In this document: positions 1 to 5,787 of the stretch, piece after piece
How the letters are laid out: each line of letters opens with the position of its first letter
Numbering within the stretch: position 1 is the stretch's first letter
NCBI GenBank assembly: GCA_024280815.1
Contig: JAJRPL010000358.1
Location: 1 to 7,848, forward strand
Length of the DNA stretch: 7,848 bases
From: Bacteroidota bacterium
GTDB lineage: Bacteria; Bacteroidota; Bacteroidia; Flavobacteriales; Flavobacteriaceae
Reading direction: 5' to 3'
The notes under the pieces: generated by a model
Told to the model about the DNA's origin: nothing
The model's input: the letters and a program-made list of their open reading frames with translations, nothing else
Databases searched by the model: none
Translations under genes and position numbers: made by a program

Positions 1-124
1 CCACAGAGTTTTCAACAAAAAATCGATTTTTATCCAACCTGAAAACAAGGGGCTTACTTTTGAAAAAATAAAATTTTCATCCCTTTTATTGGCTTAGAAG
101 AAGAGTTTTAACTAATTTTGGGTT

Positions 125-546
125 TTATCGGACAACAATAAAATCTAAACTATCTTTTCCCTTTTCTTTATAGGTAAACATATTGTGATAACGATCAATT
201 TCATTATCAAAAACATCAGGAAGAAAATAGTTGAATTTATTTTCAAAGGTTCTCTTAAGATACATGTCATAATATCTACCTATTGATCTATATTCTTCTA
301 CACGGCTATCTTTACTGTATATATATATATATATACATCAGTTACAAGGGGCTCAGTTTCTCCATAAAAATAGATAGGTATTTCTTTATTCTCACTCGTA
401 CTATAAAAAGCTCTATAGATAACATCGCCTTTTTTAGTTACTTCTAAGGTGCAATAGTCCCCATTCTTTTCATAAGCATAATAGGTACTTTTACTACAAG
501 ATGCTACACTAAAAAGGATAAGTATAAAAAGTAATGTTCGTATCAC
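125..546 (-). pseudogene. Second lipoprotein paralogue (copy 2), out of frame at a TA microsatellite; possibly phase-variable OFF
   Basis: This tandem paralogue of copy 1 starts at GTG 546, in a context matching copy 1's start (ACAATT then GTG or ATG). The lipobox VASC (Cys17) and the stretch FSVASCSKST, YAYEKNGDYCTLEVTK, DVIYRA are almost the same in both. As written it makes 82 residues, ending at 298 soon after (TA)9. Removing one TA unit changes the reading to VYIYIYSKDSRVEEY, which aligns without gaps to copy 1's IYIYIYSLDGRVEEY. The frame then continues through YDMYL and KGKDSLDF to a stop at 127-125, a 139-residue product. The shorter C-terminus relative to copy 1 may be natural or a further loss. 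It is either a decaying duplicate or a switchable gene currently off. No conserved terminator is seen after it. Confidence 0.78.
318..335. repeat. (TA)9 microsatellite inside copy 2 lipoprotein gene, out of frame
   Basis: Eighteen alternating T/A bases lie at the same codon position (about 70-76) as the tract in copy 1. With nine units the frame ends at 298. With eight units the reading frame continues and matches copy 1. The tract is therefore the precise point of frame loss. Confidence 0.9.
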
Positions 547-568
547 AATTGTTTATTTTCTTCTAAAT
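547..568 (-). repeat. Copy of the effector 3' tail and leader, between the two lipoprotein genes
   Basis: These 22 bases match positions 1156-1181 without mismatch, apart from one 4-base gap. They share TTTAGAAGAAAATAA and ACAATT, followed by the start codon. At 1156-1181 the segment encodes the end of the effector (LEENK and stop) plus the leader of copy 1. Here the LEENK codons are retained but the effector is absent. This suggests that copy 2 once followed an effector tail like the present one. Confidence 0.6.
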
Positions 569-570
569 TG

Positions 571-1155
571 TTACTTTCTTTTTGTATCTCTTATATATTT
601 CTTTTTTGGATTTTTTAAATCTTTGATTGCTATGTTGGCTTGTTTAAATTTTTTATAATTTATCTTAGCAATTCGGTTTAAATAGGGTGGAAACCAAGTA
701 ATATTATTTTCTTTATAACAAGCTTCTTTTAATAAATCTCTCTTAATATTTGGTGTCCATAATAAATCTAAACTATCTTTCCCCTTTTTTACATAGGTAA
801 TATCGCTATCTTTTTTATCTAATATATCGTAAAAACAAGAGTCAAATTTATCTTCATCAACTCTTAAAAGGTACATGTCAAATTCACTTTCTATTGATAT
901 ATACTCCTCTACACGACCATCAAGACTATATATATATATATATATATTACTTGTTATAAATTCTTGAGTAGGCCTATATTCCCCAGTATATTCCTTATTA
1001 TAATTATTCCCATAATATGCTCTGTAAATCACATCATTGGTTTTAGTTACCTCTAAGGTACAATAGTCTCCATTCTTTTCGTAAGCATAAAAGGTGCTTT
1101 TGCTACAGGAGGCTACACTAAAAATAATAAATAGTAAAAAAAATAGTTGTTTCAT
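571..1155 (-). CDS. Lipoprotein, candidate immunity protein for the metalloprotease effector (copy 1, intact)
   Basis: This 194-residue lipoprotein has a hydrophobic signal (LFFLLFIIF) and lipobox VASC with lipidated Cys17. The mature start SKSTFYAYEKNGDYCTLEV is nearly identical to copy 2 downstream. I recognise no named domain. The ATG at 1155 lies 6 bp after the effector stop, the usual place for an immunity gene. A metalloprotease delivered by T6SS would probably act in the target periplasm, and a lipid-anchored inhibitor there would fit, but this is inference. Codons 70-76 (NIYIYIY) are encoded by a (TA)10.5 microsatellite, so a change of one TA unit would truncate the protein at about 80 residues. 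The C-terminal third is Lys-rich (KDLKNPKKKYIRDTKRK) and has no counterpart in copy 2. The gene is intact here although its presumed effector is dead. Confidence 0.78.
   Translation of the reverse strand: MKQLFFLLFIIFSVASCSKSTFYAYEKNGDYCTLEVTKTNDVIYRAYYGNNYNKEYTGEYRPTQEFITSNIYIYIYSLDGRVEEYISIESEFDMYLLRVDEDKFDSCFYDILDKKDSDITYVKKGKDSLDLLWTPNIKRDLLKEACYKENNITWFPPYLNRIAKINYKKFKQANIAIKDLKNPKKKYIRDTKRK
927..947. repeat. (TA)10.5 microsatellite inside copy 1 lipoprotein gene
   Basis: Twenty-one uninterrupted alternating T/A bases encode the IYIYIY stretch around residues 70-76 of the intact lipoprotein. The tract is in frame here. Gain or loss of a single dinucleotide would shift the frame, as expected of a contingency locus prone to slipped-strand mispairing. 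Confidence 0.9.
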
Positions 1156-1181
1156 AATTGTTTATTTATTTTCTTCTAAAT
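1156..1181 (-). repeat. Effector 3' tail plus copy 1 leader (partner of the repeat at 547-568)
   Basis: This segment covers the last effector codons, the stop and the short leader before copy 1. It pairs with 547-568. The two differ only by a 4-base indel, and both end directly at the start codon of a lipoprotein paralogue. Confidence 0.6.
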
Positions 1182-1764
1182 AATTATACGTACTCCCAGA
1201 TTTTCTTAAGGTGTCCCATTGCCATTTACAAAACACTTTACGTTTCATAGCTGTATTTAGAGTGCCATCTGTTTTTTGATTATAGTCCATATAATTTTCT
1301 AAAGTGCTAGATTGGGTTTTGTTTTTTATTGGTTTGGGCAACTTTTGTGCTTGTTCTTTTTGTTTTTTTAATGCATTAATTTTATTTTCTAAACTTTTTA
1401 TCTTAAAATCTACCGTTGCTAATGAGGTGGTTTTTGCAACACTATAGGTAGAACCTGTTAAATTGCTTTCCATTGCTTTGGTTCTTTCTAACAAACCGAA
1501 AAACTCAACCATATTGTTTTTCCTTTTATTATCTTCTATACGTTTGTAAAATTTCTCTAAAATTGTATAATTATCAAAATTTTGATCTCCAGTTTTTGAT
1601 TTTTGTTGTTTTAGAATTACATTTTTTTTATCTTTAGCCCTTATCTTGTCTTTTTTTATACCCTTTATTTCTTTTTCTAAATCTTCTTTATATTTTACTC
1701 CAGCTTCTTTAACAATAGCATCACGTAAATTAAAAGTGTGTTTTAAGCTTAGGCTATGGCCTAG
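1162..1764 (-). pseudogene. C-terminal fragment of the broken effector with Met-turn
   Basis: This is the in-frame continuation after the premature TAA. It opens with LGHSLSLKHTF, which contains zinc-ligand candidates His451 and His457 of the restored protein. A roughly 150-residue Lys/Glu-rich segment follows (for example EKEIKGIKKDKIRAKDKK and LENKINALKKQKEQAQK, likely coiled coil). Then come NYMDYN, the metzincin Met-turn pattern, and FCKWQWDTLRKS, ending in LEENK. Translation could restart at ATG 1512 to give a 116-residue product without any zinc ligand of the HExxH motif, so without protease activity. It ends 6 bp before the first lipoprotein gene. If made, such a piece might still bind the immunity protein, but that is speculation. 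Confidence 0.65.
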
Positions 1765-1770
1765 TTAGTG
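1738..1770 (-). other. Metzincin zinc-site codons with TAA in place of the catalytic Glu
   Basis: On the minus strand the codons read CAC TAA CTA GGC CAT, then AGC CTA AGC TTA AAA CAC, giving H-stop-L-G-H-S-L-S-L-K-H. The three histidines have the exact HxxxHxxxxxH spacing of metzincins. The stop occupies the catalytic Glu position and is one G-to-T change away from GAA. The position that is usually Gly (HxxGxxH) is Ser (AGC), one change from GGC. Confidence 0.85.
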
Positions 1771-2322
1771 TAAAATAGTTGTAGTTGGGTCAGCAAGGGT
1801 GCTTTTTAAGGCAGCATCAAATACATGTACTACACCAGCACCATTACTAGAATAGGCATACACCTTTTTTTCTGGGTTTCTAGCGGCATGAATTTCATGG
1901 CTAAAAAACAAATGTAGCTTATGTTGTTTGTTTAAGCCTGAGCTTGCTCCTCCTGCACTAGCAAGTGCTTGTTTTGCTTGGTCATAATCTGCCTTTGCTT
2001 TTACTACATCTGGGTGGTTCCAAGCTGTAGTGCTTATTTTTTTTGTGTGTTGTCTTTTGGTATATTTTATACCTGTTTTTGTAAACTTAAAATGTTTGTC
2101 AAATGTAAGTATTAAGGCATTTGCTTTTTCTTTTAGTTTTTCTTGGGCTTTGTTTTGTTTGTCTTGAGTAGCCAATAGTGCTGCATAACGTTTTTCTATT
2201 AAATTGCTATAAGCACTTGTATCAGTATCGTCTTCACTATCTTTTTTAAGATATATATTGCCATCACCTTTTTTACTTAACTTTTTAGAGTTAAAAATTG
2301 AGATCTTGCCAATGTAATTACA
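1765..2322 (-). pseudogene. Third fragment of the broken effector, ending inside the zinc-binding motif
   Basis: The frame is open from 2322 to the stop at 1767-1765, but has no ATG near its start; TTG 2175 is the only formal start and is unlikely to be used. It encodes a Lys/Glu-rich helical stretch (QNKAQEKLKEKANALILTF), a GGASSG linker, and then the first half of a metzincin core: KLHLFFSHEIH, a VYAYSSNGAGVVHVFD strand region, and TTTILH. In metzincins the final His is the first zinc ligand and is followed by the catalytic Glu. Here the codon after His is TAA. The following codons, read past the stop, give LGHSLSLKHTF, the rest of the motif. I treat this as debris of one gene, not as an independent protein. 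Confidence 0.6.
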
Positions 2323-2624
2323 TCAGTTTGTGGTGCTAATTCTGCATAAATATAGGCTTGGTTAAATGCGTTTTTATTAAATGCGTTTAGTAATTTTGTT
2401 AGAAAAGCTTCGTTTACTTGTTTGGTAATTTTTGTACCTTCTGTAGCCGCAAACTTTAACATTACAGGTTGTAGTACTGTTTTATAACGTACGGCATTGG
2501 GGTAAATTACCAATTGCCCAATAGTATTGTCTTGTGCTTTTGCTGTTATAGTAATTTCTGTACTAAAGGGTTTAAGGCAAGTTATACTTAGTTTTTGAGC
2601 AGCAGCATTAACTGTTAAATTCAT
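2277..2624 (-). CDS. Second fragment of the broken effector (Ig-like / propeptide-like region)
   Basis: This frame encodes 115 residues from ATG 2624, which overlaps the previous stop as ATGA. A TTG at 2657 would extend it, but ATG 2624 is the better start and the extra residues (RSWRCCTKK) look like out-of-frame reading. The start (NLTVNAAAQKLSITC) completes an Ig-like beta sandwich. IGQLVIYPNAVRYK and a helical part (NEAFLTKLLNAFNKNAFNQA) follow; I recall this pattern just upstream of the protease core in related Bacteroidota effectors. It ends at TAA 2279-2277, right after the five-A tract at 2282-2286. With one more A the frame continues as LTLKKLSKKGDGNIYLKKD into the next fragment. On its own it has no recognisable activity. 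Confidence 0.6.
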   Translation of the reverse strand: MNLTVNAAAQKLSITCLKPFSTEITITAKAQDNTIGQLVIYPNAVRYKTVLQPVMLKFAATEGTKITKQVNEAFLTKLLNAFNKNAFNQAYIYAELAPQTDVITLARSQFLTLKS

Positions 2625-2630
2625 TTTTTT
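2621..2630 (-). other. Seven-A tract and ATGA overlap at effector junction 1
   Basis: On the minus strand the tract reads CTAAAAAAATGA. The upstream frame ends at TGA and the downstream frame could start at the overlapping ATG. Eight A instead of seven would fuse the two frames as LKKMNL. It is therefore either a translational-coupling overlap or a one-base frameshift. Continuity of the Ig-like fold across it favours a frameshift. Confidence 0.6.
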
Positions 2631-3106
2631 AGTGCAGCACCTCCAACTTCTATACAATTAGGGTCAGAACTTTCAAAGACTACTTGTTCTGTATTAATAT
2701 CATTTTCATCTTTTTTATCAAAATCAATATTAGGCTCTGCTTTAATATATAAATTTACGGTACTCTTACTACTATCTACATTACCATCAACTCCAGGAGG
2801 CCAAATAGAAAGGTAAGCACATAGATAATTATGGTTGTTTTTTATAGCTTCAGTTTTGGTCTGAATTCCTAATGTTTTGTAATTATGTATAAGACCTTCT
2901 GCTATTACTTTTTCATCAAACTTATCAAAGCCAAATTCGCCTTTATAAGCAGTATCTTTTTTGCCGAAATTACCATTTGCATGAGGTTGAGAGCGGTAAA
3001 AAGAAATTACAGCTCTATATGGTCCTTTTAAAACCATTAGCTTTTCATTCATTTCAAATGTTCTACCTGCTACCTTTGCTCTTTTTACTACTAATGTTCT
3101 TGCCAT
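2621..3106 (-). CDS. N-terminal fragment of the broken metalloprotease effector
   Basis: This 161-residue open frame starts at ATG 3106, 6 bp after the DUF4280 stop. It carries no catalytic motif. Visible segments include LCAYLSIWPPGVDGN (about 95-109), then a beta-strand pattern (TVNLYIKAEPNIDF) and VVFESSDPNCIEVGGAALKK at the end. The last stretch looks like the first strands of an Ig-like domain that continues in the next frame (LTVNAAAQKLSITCLK, then TEITITAKA), which is why I read it as a fragment rather than a complete gene. It stops at TGA 2623-2621, which overlaps the ATG of the next frame (ATGA). Such an overlap can be genuine coupling of two genes, so a naturally split protein is the alternative. 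This part probably docks the effector on the PAAR-like cap, which is inference from its N-terminal position. Confidence 0.7.
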   Translation of the reverse strand: MARTLVVKRAKVAGRTFEMNEKLMVLKGPYRAVISFYRSQPHANGNFGKKDTAYKGEFGFDKFDEKVIAEGLIHNYKTLGIQTKTEAIKNNHNYLCAYLSIWPPGVDGNVDSSKSTVNLYIKAEPNIDFDKKDENDINTEQVVFESSDPNCIEVGGAALKK

Positions 3107-3112
3107 TTTTTC

Positions 3113-3793
3113 TTATTTTTCATTGTCTTTCCATTCTTCTTTTAGCTCGAAAGGTTCTAAGATTGCTGTTCCGTCAACTTCTACTGTACCCGTAAAAGTT
3201 ATTATTGTTTGTCCCTTAACTATATCTTGCTGCTCATCATCTTCTACTTCAATACTTATAGATTCACCTGGGTCTGCATCTTGAGTAAGTACAAAAAGGG
3301 CTGTTTTTTCTTTATAATAACGTTTGCCAATTCTTTGTTCTCCAAGCTCATCCATCCAATAACTCTGTATTACTTTTGGGGCTTTGTCATTGCCCAACAT
3401 AGCACCGGGTATTAGCATGGCAATATTTTTAAATTCTTCTTTCATACTACCTGCGGTATTGACTTGCCCGTGTTGTACAACGGTTATTTTACCACCTGTA
3501 GCACATAGGGTTTCAGAGCAATCATATAAAAACTTTTTACTTTTGCCTAAGGTTGCTTTTTTAGTAGTCTTTATCCATTTTTGTAAGGCTGGTACACAAG
3601 GTAAATAACCACCACTGGTTGGTTTTAGTTTACATTGAAAAAAAGTTTCAGGCACTACATTATCTAAATCTGTGGCTTTAAATTTACCTTGAATTTTTAT
3701 TTTTTGATTCTGGGTAACTTGCAACTTTGCAGGTTTTATGCCTTGGTTACATTTTAATAATGCACCATCTACTACGTATATTTTACTGCTCAT
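3113..3793 (-). CDS. DUF4280-family PAAR-like T6SS spike protein
   Basis: DUF4280 proteins are PAAR-like caps thought to sharpen the VgrG tip and dock effectors. Residues 1-115 fit the family: YVVDGALLKCNQG (6-18), FFQCKLKPTSGGYLPC (51-66), a W-containing segment, then CSETLCATGGKITVVQHGQ (92-110). Cys15, Cys54, Cys66, Cys92 and Cys97 are candidate structural or metal-binding residues. At 226 residues it is longer than a bare DUF4280 domain. The extra C-terminal part (about 143-226; IQSYWMDELGEQRIGKRYY, then TALFVLTQDADPGESISIEV) looks like an Ig-like beta sandwich and may be the docking platform for the next effector. The ATG at 3793 overlaps the preceding gene by 11 bp, and the effector frame starts 6 bp after its stop. 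This order (adaptor candidate, PAAR-like, effector, immunity) supports delivery of the metalloprotease on this cap. Family confident; docking role inferred. Confidence 0.87.
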   Translation of the reverse strand: MSSKIYVVDGALLKCNQGIKPAKLQVTQNQKIKIQGKFKATDLDNVVPETFFQCKLKPTSGGYLPCVPALQKWIKTTKKATLGKSKKFLYDCSETLCATGGKITVVQHGQVNTAGSMKEEFKNIAMLIPGAMLGNDKAPKVIQSYWMDELGEQRIGKRYYKEKTALFVLTQDADPGESISIEVEDDEQQDIVKGQTIITFTGTVEVDGTAILEPFELKEEWKDNEK

Positions 3794-4664
3794 CTGGTAT
3801 CAAATTAAAGTTGATATTGGTTATTTTTTTATAAACATCTCCTATTATAAAACTGTAGGTTAATGTACCACTTGTTATCAATCCTTTTGGTGGCAGCACA
3901 TTATAACTACCTTTATAGCTAAAGTCTAAATCAAGTTGTGTGCCTGTTTCTGCAAGATTTCCTAAAAACACATTGAGTTTTTCTAGTGGAAAATTTTTGT
4001 TTTCTATAGCTAGTTCTGCGTTGGTTTGTATGGTAATATCACTAAAAACAATATTTCGTTTTATAATAGATTTTTGTTCTATAATAGGTATATCTATAGT
4101 GCCTATGGCATTTGCAATGCTTTTGTTTTCTGAAATTGGCTTGTCATTTTCAAATTCTTTATAAAAAATATTGGCAAAGAAAAAATTATAAAAATTATCA
4201 TTTATAAAAAAATGTTGCATATTATTTCTTAGCTGCCAATCAAAATTAGTTATCATCTCGTCTATATCTACAAACTCAGCTTGAATATCTTGTTTTATTT
4301 TTTTCCATTTTTTTAGAATTTCTTCTGTATTTACAATAGTTATTAGTTTGAAATTAGGGCTTACTTCAAAAACCAATTTATCATTTAAAGTAGCTACTTT
4401 TAATGCTAATTGTTGTGCTTTAGTTGTTTTTTTAACTATAAAATTAATGTCATCAAGAAAAAAACGCTTTTCAACTTCTAAAAGATAATTTAACTTTCCG
4501 TTTTTAGCACCTAGTTGGGTTAGTGAAAAATACATTGCCAATTTAGTCATAGTCGTTTTATCGTTACTACGTATAGTTGTTGCTATTTCGGCATTATACT
4601 TTCGTAGAACTTGTTGTCCGTTAAGGCGTATTTCTCTTTTGGTATGTTGAAATGTTTCCGGCAT
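3783..4664 (-). CDS. Uncharacterised cytoplasmic protein, possible T6SS effector/PAAR adaptor
   Basis: I do not recognise a named domain in this 293-residue protein. It has no signal peptide or transmembrane helix. The N-terminal part (about 8-110) looks mixed alpha/beta. A charged, probably helical segment (TEEILKKWKKIKQDIQAEF, 113-131) is followed by an aromatic- and Asn-rich stretch (FDWQLRNNMQHFF, 141-153; FYNFFFANIFYKEF, 158-171). The C-terminal part is predicted beta-rich. It starts 10 bp after the lipoprotein stop and overlaps the DUF4280 gene by 11 bp, so its translation is probably coupled to the PAAR-like protein. In other T6SS loci the gene in this position is often a dedicated chaperone or adaptor (DUF4123, DUF2169 and DUF1795 are known examples). 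I see no similarity to those families, so the adaptor role rests on position alone. A structural part of the spike is an alternative. Confidence 0.7.
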   Translation of the reverse strand: MPETFQHTKREIRLNGQQVLRKYNAEIATTIRSNDKTTMTKLAMYFSLTQLGAKNGKLNYLLEVEKRFFLDDINFIVKKTTKAQQLALKVATLNDKLVFEVSPNFKLITIVNTEEILKKWKKIKQDIQAEFVDIDEMITNFDWQLRNNMQHFFINDNFYNFFFANIFYKEFENDKPISENKSIANAIGTIDIPIIEQKSIIKRNIVFSDITIQTNAELAIENKNFPLEKLNVFLGNLAETGTQLDLDFSYKGSYNVLPPKGLITSGTLTYSFIIGDVYKKITNINFNLIPDEQ

Positions 4665-4674
4665 TAAAAACCTA

Positions 4675-5784
4675 TTATTTTGTTCTTTTAAATGTGTTAA
4701 TTTTCATTTTTTTAAGCTCAATACTATCTTGTTCACTTTTTAGAAAAACTTGAATATGGCTATTGTATTTGTCTATTTTAAAAATTAATTCTGCCTTTTC
4801 TGCTTTATTTTTATTAAAAATTTTATCATAAGCATTAAAAATTTCTTGCTCTATGGGTTTAAATTCTTCTGAACTTTCAAAAGTATGTGTAGCACCAAAA
4901 TAAATATATGCACCAAATAGATTGTTTGCACTGTCTTTCCAATTTAACGCTATATATATGGGTAAAGCACGTTTTTTATAGGCTAATAGATTAGAATCAA
5001 TACCTTGTCTAATCATATTTTCGCCATTAAAGTAATTAATGGTTATAACTCTAAGTTCTCCTTTTTTTTCATTTTCAAATTGTAGTAAAGGTTTCCAACT
5101 ATACTTTTTTCGATAATTCTCCCATTTATTAAATGGTATATTGTTGTAATAGTCTTCGTTTTGGTATTCGGGGGGGAGTTTTTTGTCTCTATATTTAGTT
5201 AACCACTCTTCCACACTTAAAACTGCATTTGGAATAAACTCTTCTTTGGTAACCTCAACTTCTTTGGCTTTAAATCGCCCTACTTCTATTTGTCTGCCTA
5301 ATCCGTTAATCCAAACCACCAAATACCCTCCTGGGGCTATTCCTGCTTTTACAGTACTAAATGTAGTATGATTTCCTTCAAAATCAGTATAGCCTTTTTT
5401 AAAATAATTGGCTATTAAATCGTAGTCTAAATTAAAATGCCCACGGTAAAACTTTTTTTCTACATAAGACACCCAGGTTACAGATACTGCAGTAGGTAAG
5501 GCTTTTAATTCTGGCCCCACAACATGCATAGCTCCAAAACCACCCCAACCAGTAGTGCCTAATACACTGCCTTCAGGTATGGCTATTATGGCGTCATTTG
5601 CTAGAAAAAAACCACCCGAAACAACCTCGCAAGGAAAATCTTTTGGGGCACATGCCTCTGCATTAAAATCGTATTTTGGATAGCTTTTTAAAAAATTAAA
5701 CATAGATTTTGTTTTGGTATTTGTACAAGATGCAATACTTAATAGTAAAACAACTAGAAGGGTTATTTTTATAGTTTTATACAT
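4675..5784 (-). CDS. DUF2931-family lipoprotein, probable immunity protein for the Tle1-like effector
   Basis: This 369-residue lipoprotein has a short basic start, a hydrophobic stretch and the lipobox IASC, giving lipidated Cys20 at the mature N-terminus. The body matches my memory of DUF2931: TGWGGFG at 78-84, LPTAVSVTWVSYVEKKFYRG at 96-115, and GIAPGGYLVVWINGLG at 148-163. It starts 3 bp after the DUF2235 stop, so the two are probably translationally linked. Tle lipases act in the periplasm or on membranes, and known Tli immunity proteins are often lipoproteins, so I infer that it protects the producer against the upstream lipase. No acidic run follows Cys20, so there is no obvious surface-export signal of the Capnocytophaga type. 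A run of seven C (G on the plus strand, 5170-5176) encodes Pro204-Pro205 and is unusual in such AT-rich DNA. The lipoprotein call is secure, the family call good, the immunity role inferred. Confidence 0.82.
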   Translation of the reverse strand: MYKTIKITLLVVLLLSIASCTNTKTKSMFNFLKSYPKYDFNAEACAPKDFPCEVVSGGFFLANDAIIAIPEGSVLGTTGWGGFGAMHVVGPELKALPTAVSVTWVSYVEKKFYRGHFNLDYDLIANYFKKGYTDFEGNHTTFSTVKAGIAPGGYLVVWINGLGRQIEVGRFKAKEVEVTKEEFIPNAVLSVEEWLTKYRDKKLPPEYQNEDYYNNIPFNKWENYRKKYSWKPLLQFENEKKGELRVITINYFNGENMIRQGIDSNLLAYKKRALPIYIALNWKDSANNLFGAYIYFGATHTFESSEEFKPIEQEIFNAYDKIFNKNKAEKAELIFKIDKYNSHIQVFLKSEQDSIELKKMKINTFKRTK

Positions 5785-5787
5785 TTC

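Larger units (their letters stand above)
1162..3106 (-). pseudogene. Broken metzincin-like zinc metalloprotease T6SS effector (two frameshifts plus a stop at the catalytic Glu)
   Basis: Read as one gene, this is a 648-residue effector after adding one A at 2624-2630, adding one A at 2282-2286, and reading through TAA at 1767-1765. The layout is: an N-terminal region (1-150); an Ig-like region spanning junction 1 (EVGGAAL to EITITAKA); a mixed region with IGQLVIYPN and FNQAYIYAEL; a Lys-rich linker with GGASSG (386-391); then the protease core. The core has His447, a stop at position 448, His451 and His457, i.e. HxLGHSLSLKH where metzincins have HExxHxxGxxH. The Met-turn NYMDYN (Met607, codon 1290-1288) and KWQWD follow in the same frame as the zinc motif. 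It starts 6 bp after the PAAR-like gene and ends 6 bp before a lipoprotein. I believe Bacteroidota T6SS effectors of this layout exist (recalled, not searched). As written, no active protease can be made. Sequencing error could explain the A-tract indels but less easily the substitution. Confidence 0.85.

Noticed and set aside
1..16. CCACAGAGTTTTCAACA resembles DnaA-box-like strings near origins
   Set aside because: It is a single imperfect copy at the window edge, with no cluster of boxes or replication genes nearby.
18..31. Perfect palindrome AAAAATCGATTTTT as a possible terminator
   Set aside because: It has no loop and almost no GC in the stem. It is better seen as AT-rich chance, so no terminator is called.
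1765..1767. Programmed stop-codon readthrough or recoding to rebuild the protease
   Set aside because: The codon is TAA, which is not used for selenocysteine or pyrrolysine, and other genes here end in TAA normally. Two frameshifts would also have to be bypassed.
2277..2657. TTG 2657 as the start of the second effector fragment
   Set aside because: Residues before ATG 2624 (RSWRCCTKK) are the wrong-frame reading of the upstream fragment's conserved end.
2977..3195. Plus-strand open frame of 72 codons, and similar ones at 3209-3415, 3384-3608, 3940-4164, 5183-5371, 6381-6590, 7091-7336 and 7606-7845
   Set aside because: They lie antisense to well-supported minus-strand genes, have hydrophobic low-complexity products, and show no domain or start context.
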